DNA from: Lachnospiraceae bacterium | GTDB taxonomy: Bacteria; Bacillota; Clostridia; Lachnospirales; Lachnospiraceae | Length of the DNA stretch: 64,000 bases | Direction of reading: 5' to 3' | NCBI GenBank assembly: GCA_014804485.1 | Contig: JAAUZT010000011.1 | Coordinates: forward strand, 137,903-201,902 | Part shown: positions 1-9,008 of the stretch, piece by piece | Layout of the letters: each line of letters begins with the position of its first letter | Numbering within the stretch: position 1 is the stretch's first letter | Notes under the pieces: generated by a model | Databases searched by the model: none | Told to the model about the DNA's origin: nothing | The model's input: the letters and a program-made list of their open reading frames with translations, nothing else | Made by a program: the position numbers and the translations under genes

Positions 1-254
1 ACCTCAATGTTGGGATTCCTTTGCCATATCTTGTCCAATTCTAATCCGGTTCCACATCCTAAATCTAAAATTTTCTGACATTCCGAAGGTAAGATTTCGG
101 CAAATATCTGATAAGACTTCTCCCAAATTGACATATGTTCTTCATAATCATGCAGCCGCTTCGCAAAGAAGTCAGACATTTCTTCCAGCGGGAAATCTGC
201 CGTATCACGAAGCCATTGTTTTAAATTCTGCATGTATTCTTCAGTTGATTGCAT
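1..254 (-). CDS. SAM-dependent methyltransferase, N-terminal part (runs off window)
   Basis: Only the first 84 codons are present; the gene continues past base 1. The reverse-strand translation starts MQSTEEYMQNLKQWL and reaches ILDLGCGTGLELDKIW at residues 64-79, the glycine-rich motif I of class I (Rossmann-fold) methyltransferases that binds S-adenosylmethionine. The ATG at 254 follows a GGAGACA ribosome-binding site. The helical N-terminus before motif I is typical of small-molecule methyltransferases of this general type, but the substrate cannot be inferred. The gene is divergent from the DUF2971 gene. Seen: motif I, start and ribosome-binding site. Inferred: methyltransferase activity on an unknown substrate. 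Confidence 0.8.
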   Translation of the reverse strand, partial: MQSTEEYMQNLKQWLRDTADFPLEEMSDFFAKRLHDYEEHMSIWEKSYQIFAEILPSECQKILDLGCGTGLELDKIWQRNPNIE

Positions 255-400
255 AATATTTGTCTCCTTCCATGATTCTGTCGTAATCAAACTGCCATGG
301 TATAACGTAACATATTTTAATCCTGTCATCCACCTCACGCATTTTTATAAAAAAACATGAACCAATACCAATGAAACTATTCGATGCCCCAATTAACAAA

Positions 401-430
401 ATGACTTTTATCTCTGATTTGTGGTATACT
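401..430 (+). promoter_or_regulatory. Probable sigma-A promoter of the DUF2971 gene
   Basis: ATGACT (401-406) and TATACT (425-430) are separated by 18 bases, and the -10 box ends 37 bases before the ATG at 468. A GGAGGT ribosome-binding site lies at 457-462. The -35 box is two bases off TTGACA and the -10 box is close to consensus. This is a sequence match only. Confidence 0.5.
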
Positions 431-467
431 AAAATCACATCAGTACAAACATTTACGGAGGTCGCCT

Positions 468-1289
468 ATGCTCTATCACTACACAGACTTTACCGCATTC
501 GACGGAATCATCCGCTGCGGAGAGCTGAGACTTAACAATATCTTAAATATGAACGACGCTTCCGAGATGACACTTTTCATGAACGGAATCTGCAAAGCCG
601 TCATCGAAAAGTTACGTGCAGACGGAGATCACGACAGACTCCGTGAAGCGCAGAATTTTTTTGTCAGGGAAATGGAAGAAGAATTTCATTATTCTGCCTA
701 TGCAGCATGTTTCTCAAGATACCGCGATGATGCCGCCCAGTGGGAGCGCTACGGACATCTTGGTCAGGGCGTATGCATTGCCTTCCATGAAGCGCTTATG
801 AAGAAGATGGTCGGCGGTGTCGTCTCCCTTCAGGAAGTATATTATCAGTCCGACATGCGGGAGCATCATCTCGTGGGCGAATTTTACCGGCTATTTAAGA
901 ATCCGGAACAGTTGTCGGATAATCTGCCCCGATTACGAGATCTGATGAACGATGCCTGGGTGGAATCAGCCGCCTTCAAGCACCCTTCTTTCGCAAACGA
1001 ACGGGAATTCCGGTTAGTGGTCTCACCGTTCATCTCCAACGATTTTGCCGTAGAACCGAAATATCATGTGGCACGGGGCAGAATCAAAAAATATTATCCG
1101 CTGGACTTAAACCGTATGTGCGGCAAATTAAATCTGCATCTGTCAGATCTGGTAGGTGAGATCATCATCGGTCCCACCTCCTCACAGTCCCTTCCGATCT
1201 TGCAGGATTATTTAGATGATTGCGGTTTAAACATCCTGAATGACAAGATCAGCATGTCAGATTGTCCTCTGCGCCAACCGACATCCTGA
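468..1289 (+). CDS. DUF2971 family protein
   Basis: This 273-residue protein has the hallmarks of the DUF2971 family: an N-terminal LYHYTDF, then RLNNILNMND (residues 21-30), the core ACFSRYRDDAAQWERYGHLG near residues 80-100, GVCIAF just after it, and a later stretch with ANEREFRLVV. The function is not established. The N-terminal H-Y-T and the general pattern recall ADP-ribosyltransferase-like folds, which is only a suggestion. There is no signal peptide or membrane segment. The gene has its own promoter and ribosome-binding site and is divergent from its left neighbour, so it looks like a single-gene accessory insertion. Such genes often sit in variable regions, but nothing else here marks a defence island. 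Confidence 0.75.
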   Translation: MLYHYTDFTAFDGIIRCGELRLNNILNMNDASEMTLFMNGICKAVIEKLRADGDHDRLREAQNFFVREMEEEFHYSAYAACFSRYRDDAAQWERYGHLGQGVCIAFHEALMKKMVGGVVSLQEVYYQSDMREHHLVGEFYRLFKNPEQLSDNLPRLRDLMNDAWVESAAFKHPSFANEREFRLVVSPFISNDFAVEPKYHVARGRIKKYYPLDLNRMCGKLNLHLSDLVGEIIIGPTSSQSLPILQDYLDDCGLNILNDKISMSDCPLRQPTS

Positions 1290-1312
1290 CGGATTTTTCA
1301 CCTATATACAGA

Positions 1313-1376
1313 ACACCCTGAACATCGCTTTGATACAGCATATATTAAGATGTACCGTCACCGACATTCAGGGTGT
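1313..1376. repeat. 64-nt symmetrical inverted repeat
   Basis: ACACCCTGAA (1313-1322) and TTCAGGGTGT (1367-1376) form a perfect 10-bp inverted repeat. Inside it, after a symmetrical CA/CA internal loop, TCG pairs with CGA, and further in TACA pairs with TGTA. It lies between the converging ends of the DUF2971 gene and the lipoprotein gene. No T-tract follows on either strand, so it is not a standard rho-independent terminator, although a role at the 3' ends is the simplest idea. Confidence 0.55.
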
Positions 1377-1461
1377 ATTATATTGTTAATTATGATATTT
1401 GTTATTCTTCACTCCACACATACTACACAGCGTAATAACCTGTGTCAAGCATCATCACTAA

Positions 1462-2226
1462 TTACTTCGCCGCCGTCACGGAAGTAATATGGGGATTTAC
1501 GCCCTCATACCAATACAGGAAGCCTTCCATATCAATTTTATCACCGATATTTAAACCTTTCACAGCAGCATACACATCCGTCGTCTTGTCACGCAGATAA
1601 GACTCTACCGTAAAGGTATAAGTATTGCCATCGAGAGATACATTGAAATACAAGTCATCTCCGTCCTGTCCGGAACCATCCCAGTTGTACAGAAAAGCAA
1701 CATCGTTTCCGTCATCATCCTGACCGGCAGCCTCCACGGTCATTCCTTTAAAGGATACAAACTTATTCTGGTGCTTGATTAAATCATCGGAATTAAGCAG
1801 TGATGTGACATTCTCTGCGGCCGCTACATAATTTCCGTCTTCAATCTCAAAAGTAGCGCCTTCTGCAATCTCTACTTCTCCCGACCATTCCGCTTTATAT
1901 CCGGTTACTTTAATCTTCGTTCCCGTTGTCAGCTTATTATAGTCTTCTTCCGAACAAGTAATATTGTATACAAAATAAGCGCCATCCTTATCCTGCGTAT
2001 ACAGGGTAGCCTTATTGTCCCACCATGACTGCTTGTCCTGCACATATGTTTCAATCACAACTTCCGAATCTAATGGGGCTGCCACATATTCATCATATGT
2101 CATGACACCCTCAGATTTTACATCCGCTGCACCGCTCTCGGACGTTGTATCTCCGCCCTTAGAACCACATCCTGCACAAGTTAACACAAGTGCCGAAGCC
2201 AAAAGTAATGTTATAAATTTTTTCAT
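1462..2226 (-). CDS. Predicted lipoprotein with OB-fold-like repeats
   Basis: The 254-residue protein starts with a lipoprotein signal: MKK, a hydrophobic stretch and the lipobox CAGC with the modified cysteine at position 20. A short Gly/Ser/Asp linker follows. The mature part has two similar beta-rich halves: VVIETYVQDKQSW...TKIKVTGYKAEWSGEVEI, then FVSFKGMTVEAAG...IDMEGFLYWYEGVNPHI. This pattern, with the 'GDKI.MEGFLYWYEG.NPHIT' ending, resembles OB-fold domains of Clostridia lipoproteins. It would sit on the outer face of the cytoplasmic membrane. Partner and ligand are unknown. It lies downstream of the ABC importer but appears to have its own promoter, so it may not belong to it. Confidence 0.7.
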   Translation of the reverse strand: MKKFITLLLASALVLTCAGCGSKGGDTTSESGAADVKSEGVMTYDEYVAAPLDSEVVIETYVQDKQSWWDNKATLYTQDKDGAYFVYNITCSEEDYNKLTTGTKIKVTGYKAEWSGEVEIAEGATFEIEDGNYVAAAENVTSLLNSDDLIKHQNKFVSFKGMTVEAAGQDDDGNDVAFLYNWDGSGQDGDDLYFNVSLDGNTYTFTVESYLRDKTTDVYAAVKGLNIGDKIDMEGFLYWYEGVNPHITSVTAAK

Positions 2227-2296
2227 TTTTGTACCATGCCTTTCTCTTTACCTGCAAGTTTGTTGACCGAAATACTGCCGATCTATGCACAAACTA

Positions 2297-2324
2297 AGTA
2301 TACATGAAATTCACAGGAAATCAA
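2297..2324 (-). promoter_or_regulatory. Possible sigma-A promoter of the lipoprotein gene
   Basis: On the minus strand TTGATT (2319-2324) and TATACT (2297-2302) are 16 bases apart. The -35 box lies inside the last codons of the upstream binding-protein gene. The -10 box is good and the -35 box moderate. Confidence 0.4.
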
Positions 2325-3918
2325 TAGCAAATTGTCGGATTACATATACGATCATGCCACCCCAGACAACAGCCAGTGCCGTTAACAGTATCACGGATGC
2401 CTTAGGAAGCGCTCCCAGCTCCTTCTCCCCGGAAGCCAATCGGCTATTCTGTATCCCGATCTGATCCAGCCGGTACAGAGACGTTGTATCACTGTACAGT
2501 CCGGCAATATATTCCTCATCGATCACCTGCCCTCTTCTGACGGATTTCACGGTATTCTCCACAAGCTGTCCGGCGGCATCGCGAAGAGATGCAGAACCCA
2601 CGAACACAGGCGTAACGAAAGTATGCTCCACGTTATCAAGCAACAACTCTGCCGCCTTGATCTTAACCTCATAATGCGAGACGGCATCTGTACCGATTTC
2701 AGACAGATACTCTTTATATTCGGCGGACTCCTGTGCCTTTGTCGTCACAGGCACATACCCTTCCGTCTCTGCATAAGCGATCTGTACCTCATTTGTCAGC
2801 AGATATTGTGTAAACAGCCACGATGCCATAACCTCCTGCGGATCTTCTTTATTGAAAACACAGACTGACGGCCCCTGAGATATCATGCTTGGATTTCCCA
2901 CATCAAACTGCGGAATCATCATGACCGCAGTCTCAAATTCAACGATCTTATCTTCACTGATGTCACATAACGGTGCATCCGTTCCCATCCATGTGGCGCC
3001 CGCCGTGGAATCTATAGCGAAGATACACTGCCCGGCATTCAGGAAATTCGCCGGATAACTTGAAATCTTAAAAGTAGAAAATGCCCCGCTGTCACCGTGT
3101 TCTGCAACGGTTGCCAGAAGCTCTGATGTAGTATCGTTAAAAAGCAGTATATTACCACTCTCATCAGAATATCCAGCACCTTTTTGCCTCAACATCTGAA
3201 TCATCATATTATCTGTAGATTTGTAGATAAAAGGAATCAACACCTTCTGCCCGTTGACCAGAAACGTGCCGTCCGCATCCTGCTCCATCGCAGCCTCGGA
3301 AACCTCCCATATAAAGTCCCATGTAAGAACATCCGGCAAAGTATACCCTAAGGTCTCCACATAAGTCTTGTTCACGTAACAGGCTTCCGTAGAACGCATG
3401 TACGGAAGAGCATAGCAGTGCCCGTCAATAGAACATTCTTCCAAAAACTTCGGAATGATCTCCGACACTTTAGGGGAATCAAATTTCACTTCACTCCCGC
3501 CAAGTCCATATGCTCCATCCGTATACAGCTCCTCCAGCGGAACTACCAGATTCGTTCCCGTCAGATATGTGGCAATATGATCCGGATAAGTAATACATAC
3601 GTTAGGCGTGGTGTCTGTGGCAATATTCGTAATCACATCGTTATAGATCTTACCATAATCCGTATAGAGACGCAGATTCACGGTAATATTCGGATACAGC
3701 GTCTCAAACTCATCGATCGCTCTCTCATAGATCGCCGTCTGTGTTTTATTGGTGTCATTCTTTGCCCAAAACGTGATCTCATATTCTCTTGTATCATCAA
3801 ACTGCTCCGGCATCTCGAAGGCGGAAAGTCCTTCCCTGCCATGACAGCCCGACAGCATGAATATGCATCCGCATAATATAGCCGAACATAATATTCTGTT
3901 GAAAATATTTTTCCTCAT
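2311..3918 (-). CDS. ABC transporter extracellular solute-binding lipoprotein with C-terminal membrane segment
   Basis: This 535-residue protein is a family 1 (carbohydrate-type) binding protein. It has a lipoprotein signal with lipobox LSGC (Cys25), then YEITFWAKND and 'FETLYPNITVNL', the usual start of the first lobe. It would capture a sugar or sugar-like substrate outside the cell and pass it to the two permeases encoded upstream. Its start overlaps the stop of the permease gene by 4 bases, so translation is coupled. It is oddly long for the family: the last 30 residues contain an extra hydrophobic segment (SVILLTALAVVWGGMIVYVI), so the protein may be held at both ends. The substrate is unknown. 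Confidence 0.9.
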   Translation of the reverse strand: MRKNIFNRILCSAILCGCIFMLSGCHGREGLSAFEMPEQFDDTREYEITFWAKNDTNKTQTAIYERAIDEFETLYPNITVNLRLYTDYGKIYNDVITNIATDTTPNVCITYPDHIATYLTGTNLVVPLEELYTDGAYGLGGSEVKFDSPKVSEIIPKFLEECSIDGHCYALPYMRSTEACYVNKTYVETLGYTLPDVLTWDFIWEVSEAAMEQDADGTFLVNGQKVLIPFIYKSTDNMMIQMLRQKGAGYSDESGNILLFNDTTSELLATVAEHGDSGAFSTFKISSYPANFLNAGQCIFAIDSTAGATWMGTDAPLCDISEDKIVEFETAVMMIPQFDVGNPSMISQGPSVCVFNKEDPQEVMASWLFTQYLLTNEVQIAYAETEGYVPVTTKAQESAEYKEYLSEIGTDAVSHYEVKIKAAELLLDNVEHTFVTPVFVGSASLRDAAGQLVENTVKSVRRGQVIDEEYIAGLYSDTTSLYRLDQIGIQNSRLASGEKELGALPKASVILLTALAVVWGGMIVYVIRQFAIDFL

Positions 3919-4811
3919 CCCTTCGTGCCTCCTCTGGAAACGCCCTCCATGATTTTCTTATGGAACACGAGAAACAACAGGATCAGAGGTACCGAAATCA
4001 CTACTACCGCCGCCATCATCGCCGGAATATTCTCACGTCCGAAACCGTTTTCGCGAATCTCCTGAATTCCGTTAGATACAAGAAAATAATCCGGATCATC
4101 CGTGATCAGCCGCGGCCACACATAAGAATTCCAGCATTCGATCACTTTCAGGATCGTAATCGTCACAAGCGTCGGCTTGGAGATCGGTATCATCACCCTA
4201 AGCAGATACCTTAAGTCGGAGGTGCCGTCCACCTTCGCGGCATAATACAGACTGTCCGGTATCTGTTCAAAATTCTCCTTGAGCAGATAAACATAAAAAA
4301 CCGACATCACTGACGGCAGAATCAATCCGGCGAAGGAATTGCGCATATCAAGATTCGTGACCGTCATAAAGTTCGTAATAACTGCCAGTTCGTTCGGAAT
4401 CATCATCATGGAGAGGAAAATAACGAACATGACATTCTTCCCCCGAAATTCCAGCCTTGCAAATGCAAATGCCGCCAATGTAATCACCACCAGCATAATA
4501 AACGTTGTCACCAGCGTAAAGATCAACGTATTTAACAGATAACGTCCGAGCGGCACTGCGGTAAATGCTTCCACATAATTCTGCATGGTCGGAGACAACG
4601 TGAAGAATCTTGGAATATATTCAGCATTATACGCACTGTAACTCTTGACAGAAGTCAAAGCCATCCAGTAAAACGGAAATAACACGATAACAGCCCACAC
4701 CGATAACAGAATATAGGTGATGACCGCCGCAGTTTTTTTACGCCTGCGGGCAGTCTTTTCTATTTTTTGATAAGCAGTCATATTCTTCTGATCAATTACC
4801 TTTTCTACCAT
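3915..4811 (-). CDS. Carbohydrate ABC transporter permease (MalG/UgpE type)
   Basis: A 298-residue inner-membrane permease with about six transmembrane helices, starting after a basic cytoplasmic N-terminus (RRRKKTAAVITYILL). The EAA loop that docks on the ATPase is clear: YAAKVDGTSDLRYLLRVMIP, followed by ISKPTL. Length and topology fit the MalG/UgpE family (CUT1 class). A GAGGTTATT ribosome-binding site precedes the ATG. Together with the other permease it forms the translocation channel. The gene lies between the first permease (36-base gap) and the binding protein (4-base overlap). Confidence 0.93.
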   Translation of the reverse strand: MVEKVIDQKNMTAYQKIEKTARRRKKTAAVITYILLSVWAVIVLFPFYWMALTSVKSYSAYNAEYIPRFFTLSPTMQNYVEAFTAVPLGRYLLNTLIFTLVTTFIMLVVITLAAFAFARLEFRGKNVMFVIFLSMMMIPNELAVITNFMTVTNLDMRNSFAGLILPSVMSVFYVYLLKENFEQIPDSLYYAAKVDGTSDLRYLLRVMIPISKPTLVTITILKVIECWNSYVWPRLITDDPDYFLVSNGIQEIRENGFGRENIPAMMAAVVVISVPLILLFLVFHKKIMEGVSRGGTKG

Positions 4812-4847
4812 AATAATAACCTCTTAGAACAGTCCATTTCTATATTT

Positions 4848-5753
4848 TTAATAATGCACTTTTCTTTTACTAATCAGCAGATTGATGCAGGTGATCGTAA
4901 ATACAATGGCGAACAGCAGGATTGCCGCTGCCGATGCATAGGAGGGATACCCGCCGCTGTCCCCGTAGAGCATATCATAGACATAGCCAACAATGGTATT
5001 CATCCCCGCCGCATTCAGATTCGTGCCGAACAGAGCCACCACATCGCTGTACGCTTTAAATGCCCCGATAAATCCCGTTATAATCAGATAAAATATCATA
5101 GGCGATATCATCGGCAGAGTGATTCTTGCGAAAGTCCTGAACTTCGATGTGCCATCTACCTTCGCCGCATTATAATACTGCTGATCCACCGCTGCCAGCG
5201 CACTGGTCAGAATCAGAATCTTAAAGGGCATGACAACCCAGATCGTATAAATACATAAGACAAACATCTTCGCCCAATAAGGTCCGTCTATAAAATCTAC
5301 ACCCTCTCCGCCGAAGCACCTGATCAACAGATTGATCAATCCGTCGGAATAAGCAGTCTTCTTGAACAGAATCATAAACACCATGCCGACTGCCAGCGTA
5401 TTGGTCACATAGGGCAGAAAATATATGGTCTGAAACAAGTCGCGAAAGGGCTTTACGGAATTTAACCCAAGGGAAATAATCAGCGCGATCCATGTGGAGA
5501 GCGGTACGGTAATTATCACTAACAGGAAAGTGTTCTTCAACGCCTGTAAGAAATAAGGGTCCCGCAGAACATATGCATAATTATAAGAACCGATACCAAA
5601 ATAGGTCTGAGATGCCGAATTATATCCCTCTTCAAAAGAATAGACCAGCACATCGACTAGCGGGTACACCATGAAAACTCCAAGAAAGAGAACCGCCGGC
5701 AAAAGATAGAGCCATCCTTTTAAATTACTGTTGCTTATTTTGTCACGCTTCAT
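4848..5753 (-). CDS. Carbohydrate ABC transporter permease (MalF/UgpA type)
   Basis: A 301-residue permease with six predicted membrane helices, beginning with LKGWLYLLPAVLFLGVFMVY as the first helix. It carries the EAA motif YYNAAKVDGTSKFRTFARIT followed by LPMISP. It matches the UgpA/MalF-like half of CUT1 importers without the extra periplasmic domain of enteric MalF. The start codon overlaps the end of the ATPase gene by 4 bases (ATGA), a sign of translational coupling. It pairs with the MalG-type permease encoded next. Confidence 0.93.
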   Translation of the reverse strand: MKRDKISNSNLKGWLYLLPAVLFLGVFMVYPLVDVLVYSFEEGYNSASQTYFGIGSYNYAYVLRDPYFLQALKNTFLLVIITVPLSTWIALIISLGLNSVKPFRDLFQTIYFLPYVTNTLAVGMVFMILFKKTAYSDGLINLLIRCFGGEGVDFIDGPYWAKMFVLCIYTIWVVMPFKILILTSALAAVDQQYYNAAKVDGTSKFRTFARITLPMISPMIFYLIITGFIGAFKAYSDVVALFGTNLNAAGMNTIVGYVYDMLYGDSGGYPSYASAAAILLFAIVFTITCINLLISKRKVHY

Positions 5754-6877
5754 AAACTTTTCTCCCCGAAACAGATTCTCTTCTGCGTCTCCTTATCAAA
5801 CAAAAACACTTTGCGGGATATGAGGGAAAAGCTTACGAAGGTTCCTTCTTCTTTCCGCCCCGCATTCAGACTGATCTTATGATCCGTACTTAAGATCGCA
5901 CGAACCGTAGGATTTACGGAGGCCGTGTTCGTGCATACTACACTGATATCCCTTCCCATCACTTCCACTCTGTCTAATCGGCAGCGAAACCCCCCGTCTT
6001 CCTTCAGCACGAAGCCTTCGGGCCTGATCCCCACATAGACCTGTCTGTCCGCAACACCCCCGATATGCATAACGGTATCCTCCCCAATGATGAGTGTGCC
6101 GCCCTGTACCTGTCCTTCAAAAACATTGATCGGCGGCGTTCCGAGGAACCTGGCAACAAAAAGATTCGCCGGACTGTCATAGACCTCCTGAGGTTCGCCG
6201 ATCTGCTGGATCTCTCCTTCCTTCATCACAACGATTCTGTCGGAGATACTCATCGCTTCTTCCTGATCGTGTGTCACGAAGATGGTGGTGATGCCTGTCT
6301 CCTGCTGAATTCTTCTGATCTCTTCCCTGGTCTGGATTCGCAGACGTGCATCGAGATTGGAAAGCGGTTCATCCAGCAAAAGCACTTTCGGTCTTTTCAC
6401 AAGCGCACGGGCAATCGCCACCCGCTGCTGCTGTCCTCCCGAAAGTTCTCTCGGCTTACGCTCCATCAAATCATCAATCTGAACTAACTTCGCCGCCTCT
6501 GTTACCTTTTCAAGCATCTCAGACTTAGAGAGCTTGTCCTTGCCCTTAAGATTTTGAAGCGGGAAAAGGATATTCTGCTTTACGTTCAGATGCGGATAAA
6601 GGGCATAATTCTGAAATACCAGACCGATTCCCCGATTCTCCGGCGGCAGATCCGTGACATCCTCATCTCCGAAAAAGATTCTTCCTTCCGTGGGCTTCAA
6701 CAATCCGCTGATCAGATTAAGCGCTGTGCTCTTACCGCATCCGGAAGGTCCCAGCAGCCCAATCAGTTTGCCGTCCGGAATCTCAAAGTTGAAATCGTTG
6801 ACCGCTATTACATCCGTATGGCTCTTCCTGTCCCTGCTCGGAAACTTTTTTGTCAGATTCTTCAATACTACTTTCAT
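5750..6877 (-). CDS. ABC transporter ATP-binding protein (MalK/UgpC/MsmX type)
   Basis: A 375-residue ATPase that powers the importer. It has Walker A GPSGCGKST, the Q-loop VFQNYALYPH, the signature LSGGQQQRVAIARAL, Walker B VLLLDEPLSNLDA and the switch histidine in FVTHDQEEAM. The C-terminal ~140 residues form the TOBE/OB-type regulatory domain typical of sugar ATPases (FEGQVQGG..., YVGIRPEGF). In many Firmicutes such an ATPase serves several importers; here it is encoded in the same operon as its permeases, which suggests a dedicated role. It begins 18 bases after the BaiN-like gene. Confidence 0.95.
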   Translation of the reverse strand: MKVVLKNLTKKFPSRDRKSHTDVIAVNDFNFEIPDGKLIGLLGPSGCGKSTALNLISGLLKPTEGRIFFGDEDVTDLPPENRGIGLVFQNYALYPHLNVKQNILFPLQNLKGKDKLSKSEMLEKVTEAAKLVQIDDLMERKPRELSGGQQQRVAIARALVKRPKVLLLDEPLSNLDARLRIQTREEIRRIQQETGITTIFVTHDQEEAMSISDRIVVMKEGEIQQIGEPQEVYDSPANLFVARFLGTPPINVFEGQVQGGTLIIGEDTVMHIGGVADRQVYVGIRPEGFVLKEDGGFRCRLDRVEVMGRDISVVCTNTASVNPTVRAILSTDHKISLNAGRKEEGTFVSFSLISRKVFLFDKETQKRICFGEKSL

Positions 6878-6895
6878 TTCAATATCCGTACCTTT

Positions 6896-8167
6896 CTACA
6901 GCGCATGCGCTGCTGCTCTTCCTGCCACGATACCGCTGCTCCACGCCCACTGCAAATTATAGCCACCGCATATACCATCGATATCCAGTATCTCTCCCGC
7001 AAAGAAAAGATGCGGAACGATCTTTGACTCCAGTGTTCGGGTCACCTCCCTGCAGTCCACGCCTCCGGCACATACCTGCGCCTGCTCAAAAGAGTTCGTT
7101 CCCTTGACCACAACAGAGAATGACCGGAAAAGACCGGCCAGTTTCACCCGAGCTGCCGTAGGCACATCCGCCGCCCGATCCGTCTCCCTGATTCCTGCCA
7201 GTTTCAGAAGAAGAAGTCCGATTTTCTTATTGACCAATCCGGTCACAAACCGTTCCATCGTCTGCATACTCTGTCTGCCCCATCTGTCTTCCCAGAAACC
7301 GCCGTCTCTCTCATATCTTCCGTTCGCCGTAGTGTTATCATCTCCCACATCCATGGTCATGGGACCATCCGGCATCAGATCGATCTCAATCGTAACCCGT
7401 CTGCGTTCCTGCAGTGCATATGCTGCCTCTCTGCTCAGTTGAAATACTGGAATGCCGGAAATACCGTAATTCGTCCATTGCAGTTCACCGCGCTGCGTCC
7501 GCACGGTCTTATCGTCTATCCGTAACGTCAGTCCTGCCTCACAGCGCACTCCCGCCACCTGTTTATAGAAATCTTCCTGACAATGCAGCGCCACAAGTGC
7601 CGGAACAAGAGGAACAATGTGATGTCCCAGTTTTCGTGCCATCGCGGCCCCTGCGCCGTCCGATCCTGTTCCCGGAGCTGCGCTGCCGCCACAGGCAAGT
7701 ATTACCGCATCGTAACGTTCTTTCCGTCCATCCTTCGTCATCACGGTCAGCCCGTCTGTCCGCCTGATCAGGTCGGCCACCCGCTGATTTGTATGTACAC
7801 ACACCTTTTGCCGTTCCAGCTCGAATCGTAGAACATCCTGCACGGTTGAGGCCTGTTCGCTGGCAGGATACAGATAACCATTCCGGTTCTTAATCCGCAT
7901 GCCCAGTCCGGAGAAGAACTCTTTCGTCTGCGTCACACCGACCGTCTCGTACAGATCCCCGACAAGCGATACACCGCTGCCATAGTAACATTCCGGGCTC
8001 ATCTCTTCATTGGAAAAGTTACACTTGCCGTTTCCCGTTGATAAAAGTTTCCTGCCGACCCTGTCATTTCTCTCATATAGAGTCACCTGCGCGCCTGCCC
8101 GCGCGGCATGGATGGCAGCCGTCATCCCCGCCGCGCCGCCGCCGACCACAGCAATTTTTCTATTCAT
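6896..8167 (-). CDS. NAD(P)/FAD-dependent oxidoreductase, HI0933/BaiN-like family
   Basis: A 423-residue flavoprotein. MNRKIAVVGGGAAGMTAAIHAA is the FAD-binding dinucleotide fold, followed by RVGRKLLSTGNGKCNFSN, the family signature, and a C-terminal GEILDIDGICGGYNLQWAWSSG that completes the FAD site. The family includes BaiN, a proposed bile-acid reductase, but most members are uncharacterised, so the substrate is open. I place the start at 8167, where ATG follows GGAGGTTATT; the open frame extends 19 codons upstream without a better site. It is the first gene of a tight run with the sugar importer, although a functional link is not obvious. Confidence 0.88.
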   Translation of the reverse strand: MNRKIAVVGGGAAGMTAAIHAARAGAQVTLYERNDRVGRKLLSTGNGKCNFSNEEMSPECYYGSGVSLVGDLYETVGVTQTKEFFSGLGMRIKNRNGYLYPASEQASTVQDVLRFELERQKVCVHTNQRVADLIRRTDGLTVMTKDGRKERYDAVILACGGSAAPGTGSDGAGAAMARKLGHHIVPLVPALVALHCQEDFYKQVAGVRCEAGLTLRIDDKTVRTQRGELQWTNYGISGIPVFQLSREAAYALQERRRVTIEIDLMPDGPMTMDVGDDNTTANGRYERDGGFWEDRWGRQSMQTMERFVTGLVNKKIGLLLLKLAGIRETDRAADVPTAARVKLAGLFRSFSVVVKGTNSFEQAQVCAGGVDCREVTRTLESKIVPHLFFAGEILDIDGICGGYNLQWAWSSGIVAGRAAAHAL

Positions 8168-8276
8168 AATAACCTCCATGCCGCTCTTCGTATCAGCACA
8201 AAAAAGCTCAGTATTTCTTAGCAAGACACCCTATGATGCAGGCTTTAGAAGTACTTTTTACGTTAATATGATACCC

Positions 8277-8921
8277 TCAACTGGAATAAGATTCAAGGAA
8301 ATTATAAAGTTCTTCCTCCGTCTCAATATACTTTCCCCGCATAATCTCCGCCTGCAGCCCGTCATCGAGACCGGCAAGCAGAATATCCGTATTCATATAG
8401 AGTGTCTGCTTGTCCTCCTGATAAACGACAATAAAATGATCAGCCACCATAAGATAATAACCTTTATTCTCTTCCTGTTTATAATATTTACAGATCACCA
8501 CCCTGTCCTTGGAAAAGGCAGTCAGCTCAATCGTCTCAAACCCCTGCTCTAATTCCGTCAGCGGCGGATTACGGTCGTAAGATTCCAGTTCCTGAAGAAG
8601 CCCCTCCCGGTCCAGCCCGATATATTTGACCGGCACATTCTCTTCTTTTTCATTCACCGTGCCACTCATCAGATCCACTTCCTCGATCAAATATGTCGTG
8701 TCCGCCGTTACCACGGGAACCTCCGCCACCGCCGTCTCTATGATCTGCTCCTGTACATCGCCGATTTCCGGCATTTTCTGTCTGGTCTGTTCACTGCTCT
8801 CCCTCATCTGATATCGGTTTGGATAGAAGAAGTGCTCCGCCTTAAGCGCGACATAGCCTCCTGCCCCGAGCATAATTCCCGATAACATAAGAAAAAGACT
8901 GATACGTCTTATAAATTTCAT
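8277..8921 (-). CDS. BofC-like protein (BofC C-terminal domain)
   Basis: A 214-residue protein with an N-terminal membrane anchor (FIRRISLFLMLSGIMLGAGGYVAL) and a C-terminal domain resembling that of BofC, the forespore protein that in Bacillus restrains the SpoIVB protease and so times sigma-K activation. The matching part is YYLMVADHFIVVYQEDKQTL, then a segment with GLQAEIMRGKYIETEEELYNFL at the very end. Residues 40-120 are acidic and variable. The likely site of action is the intermembrane space of the forespore. A sigma-G-like promoter may precede it. Family membership is fairly sure; the exact role in this organism is inferred. Confidence 0.7.
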   Translation of the reverse strand: MKFIRRISLFLMLSGIMLGAGGYVALKAEHFFYPNRYQMRESSEQTRQKMPEIGDVQEQIIETAVAEVPVVTADTTYLIEEVDLMSGTVNEKEENVPVKYIGLDREGLLQELESYDRNPPLTELEQGFETIELTAFSKDRVVICKYYKQEENKGYYLMVADHFIVVYQEDKQTLYMNTDILLAGLDDGLQAEIMRGKYIETEEELYNFLESYSS

Positions 8922-8958
8922 CCTTCTAATTGCCTTTCTTACCGGATTTCCTGTAATC

Positions 8959-8987
8959 AGTATCAGTCATTTCACAAATTTTATGCA
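8959..8987 (-). promoter_or_regulatory. Possible sigma-G-like promoter before the BofC-like gene
   Basis: On the minus strand TGCATA (8982-8987) is followed after 17 bases by GATACT (8959-8964). This resembles the forespore sigma-G pattern (GYATA, about 17-18 bases, then CATACTA), which would fit a BofC-like product. The match to the -10 box is partial. Confidence 0.35.
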
Positions 8988-9008
8988 GTATTTTATTATT
9001 TTGTTAGA

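Noticed and set aside
241-438. 65-codon minus-strand frame overlapping the methyltransferase start
   Set aside because: It has no ribosome-binding site, covers the divergent promoter region and resembles nothing I recognise. Its C-terminal half (MREVDDRIKICYV...) looks somewhat protein-like, so a gene remnant is possible but unsupported.
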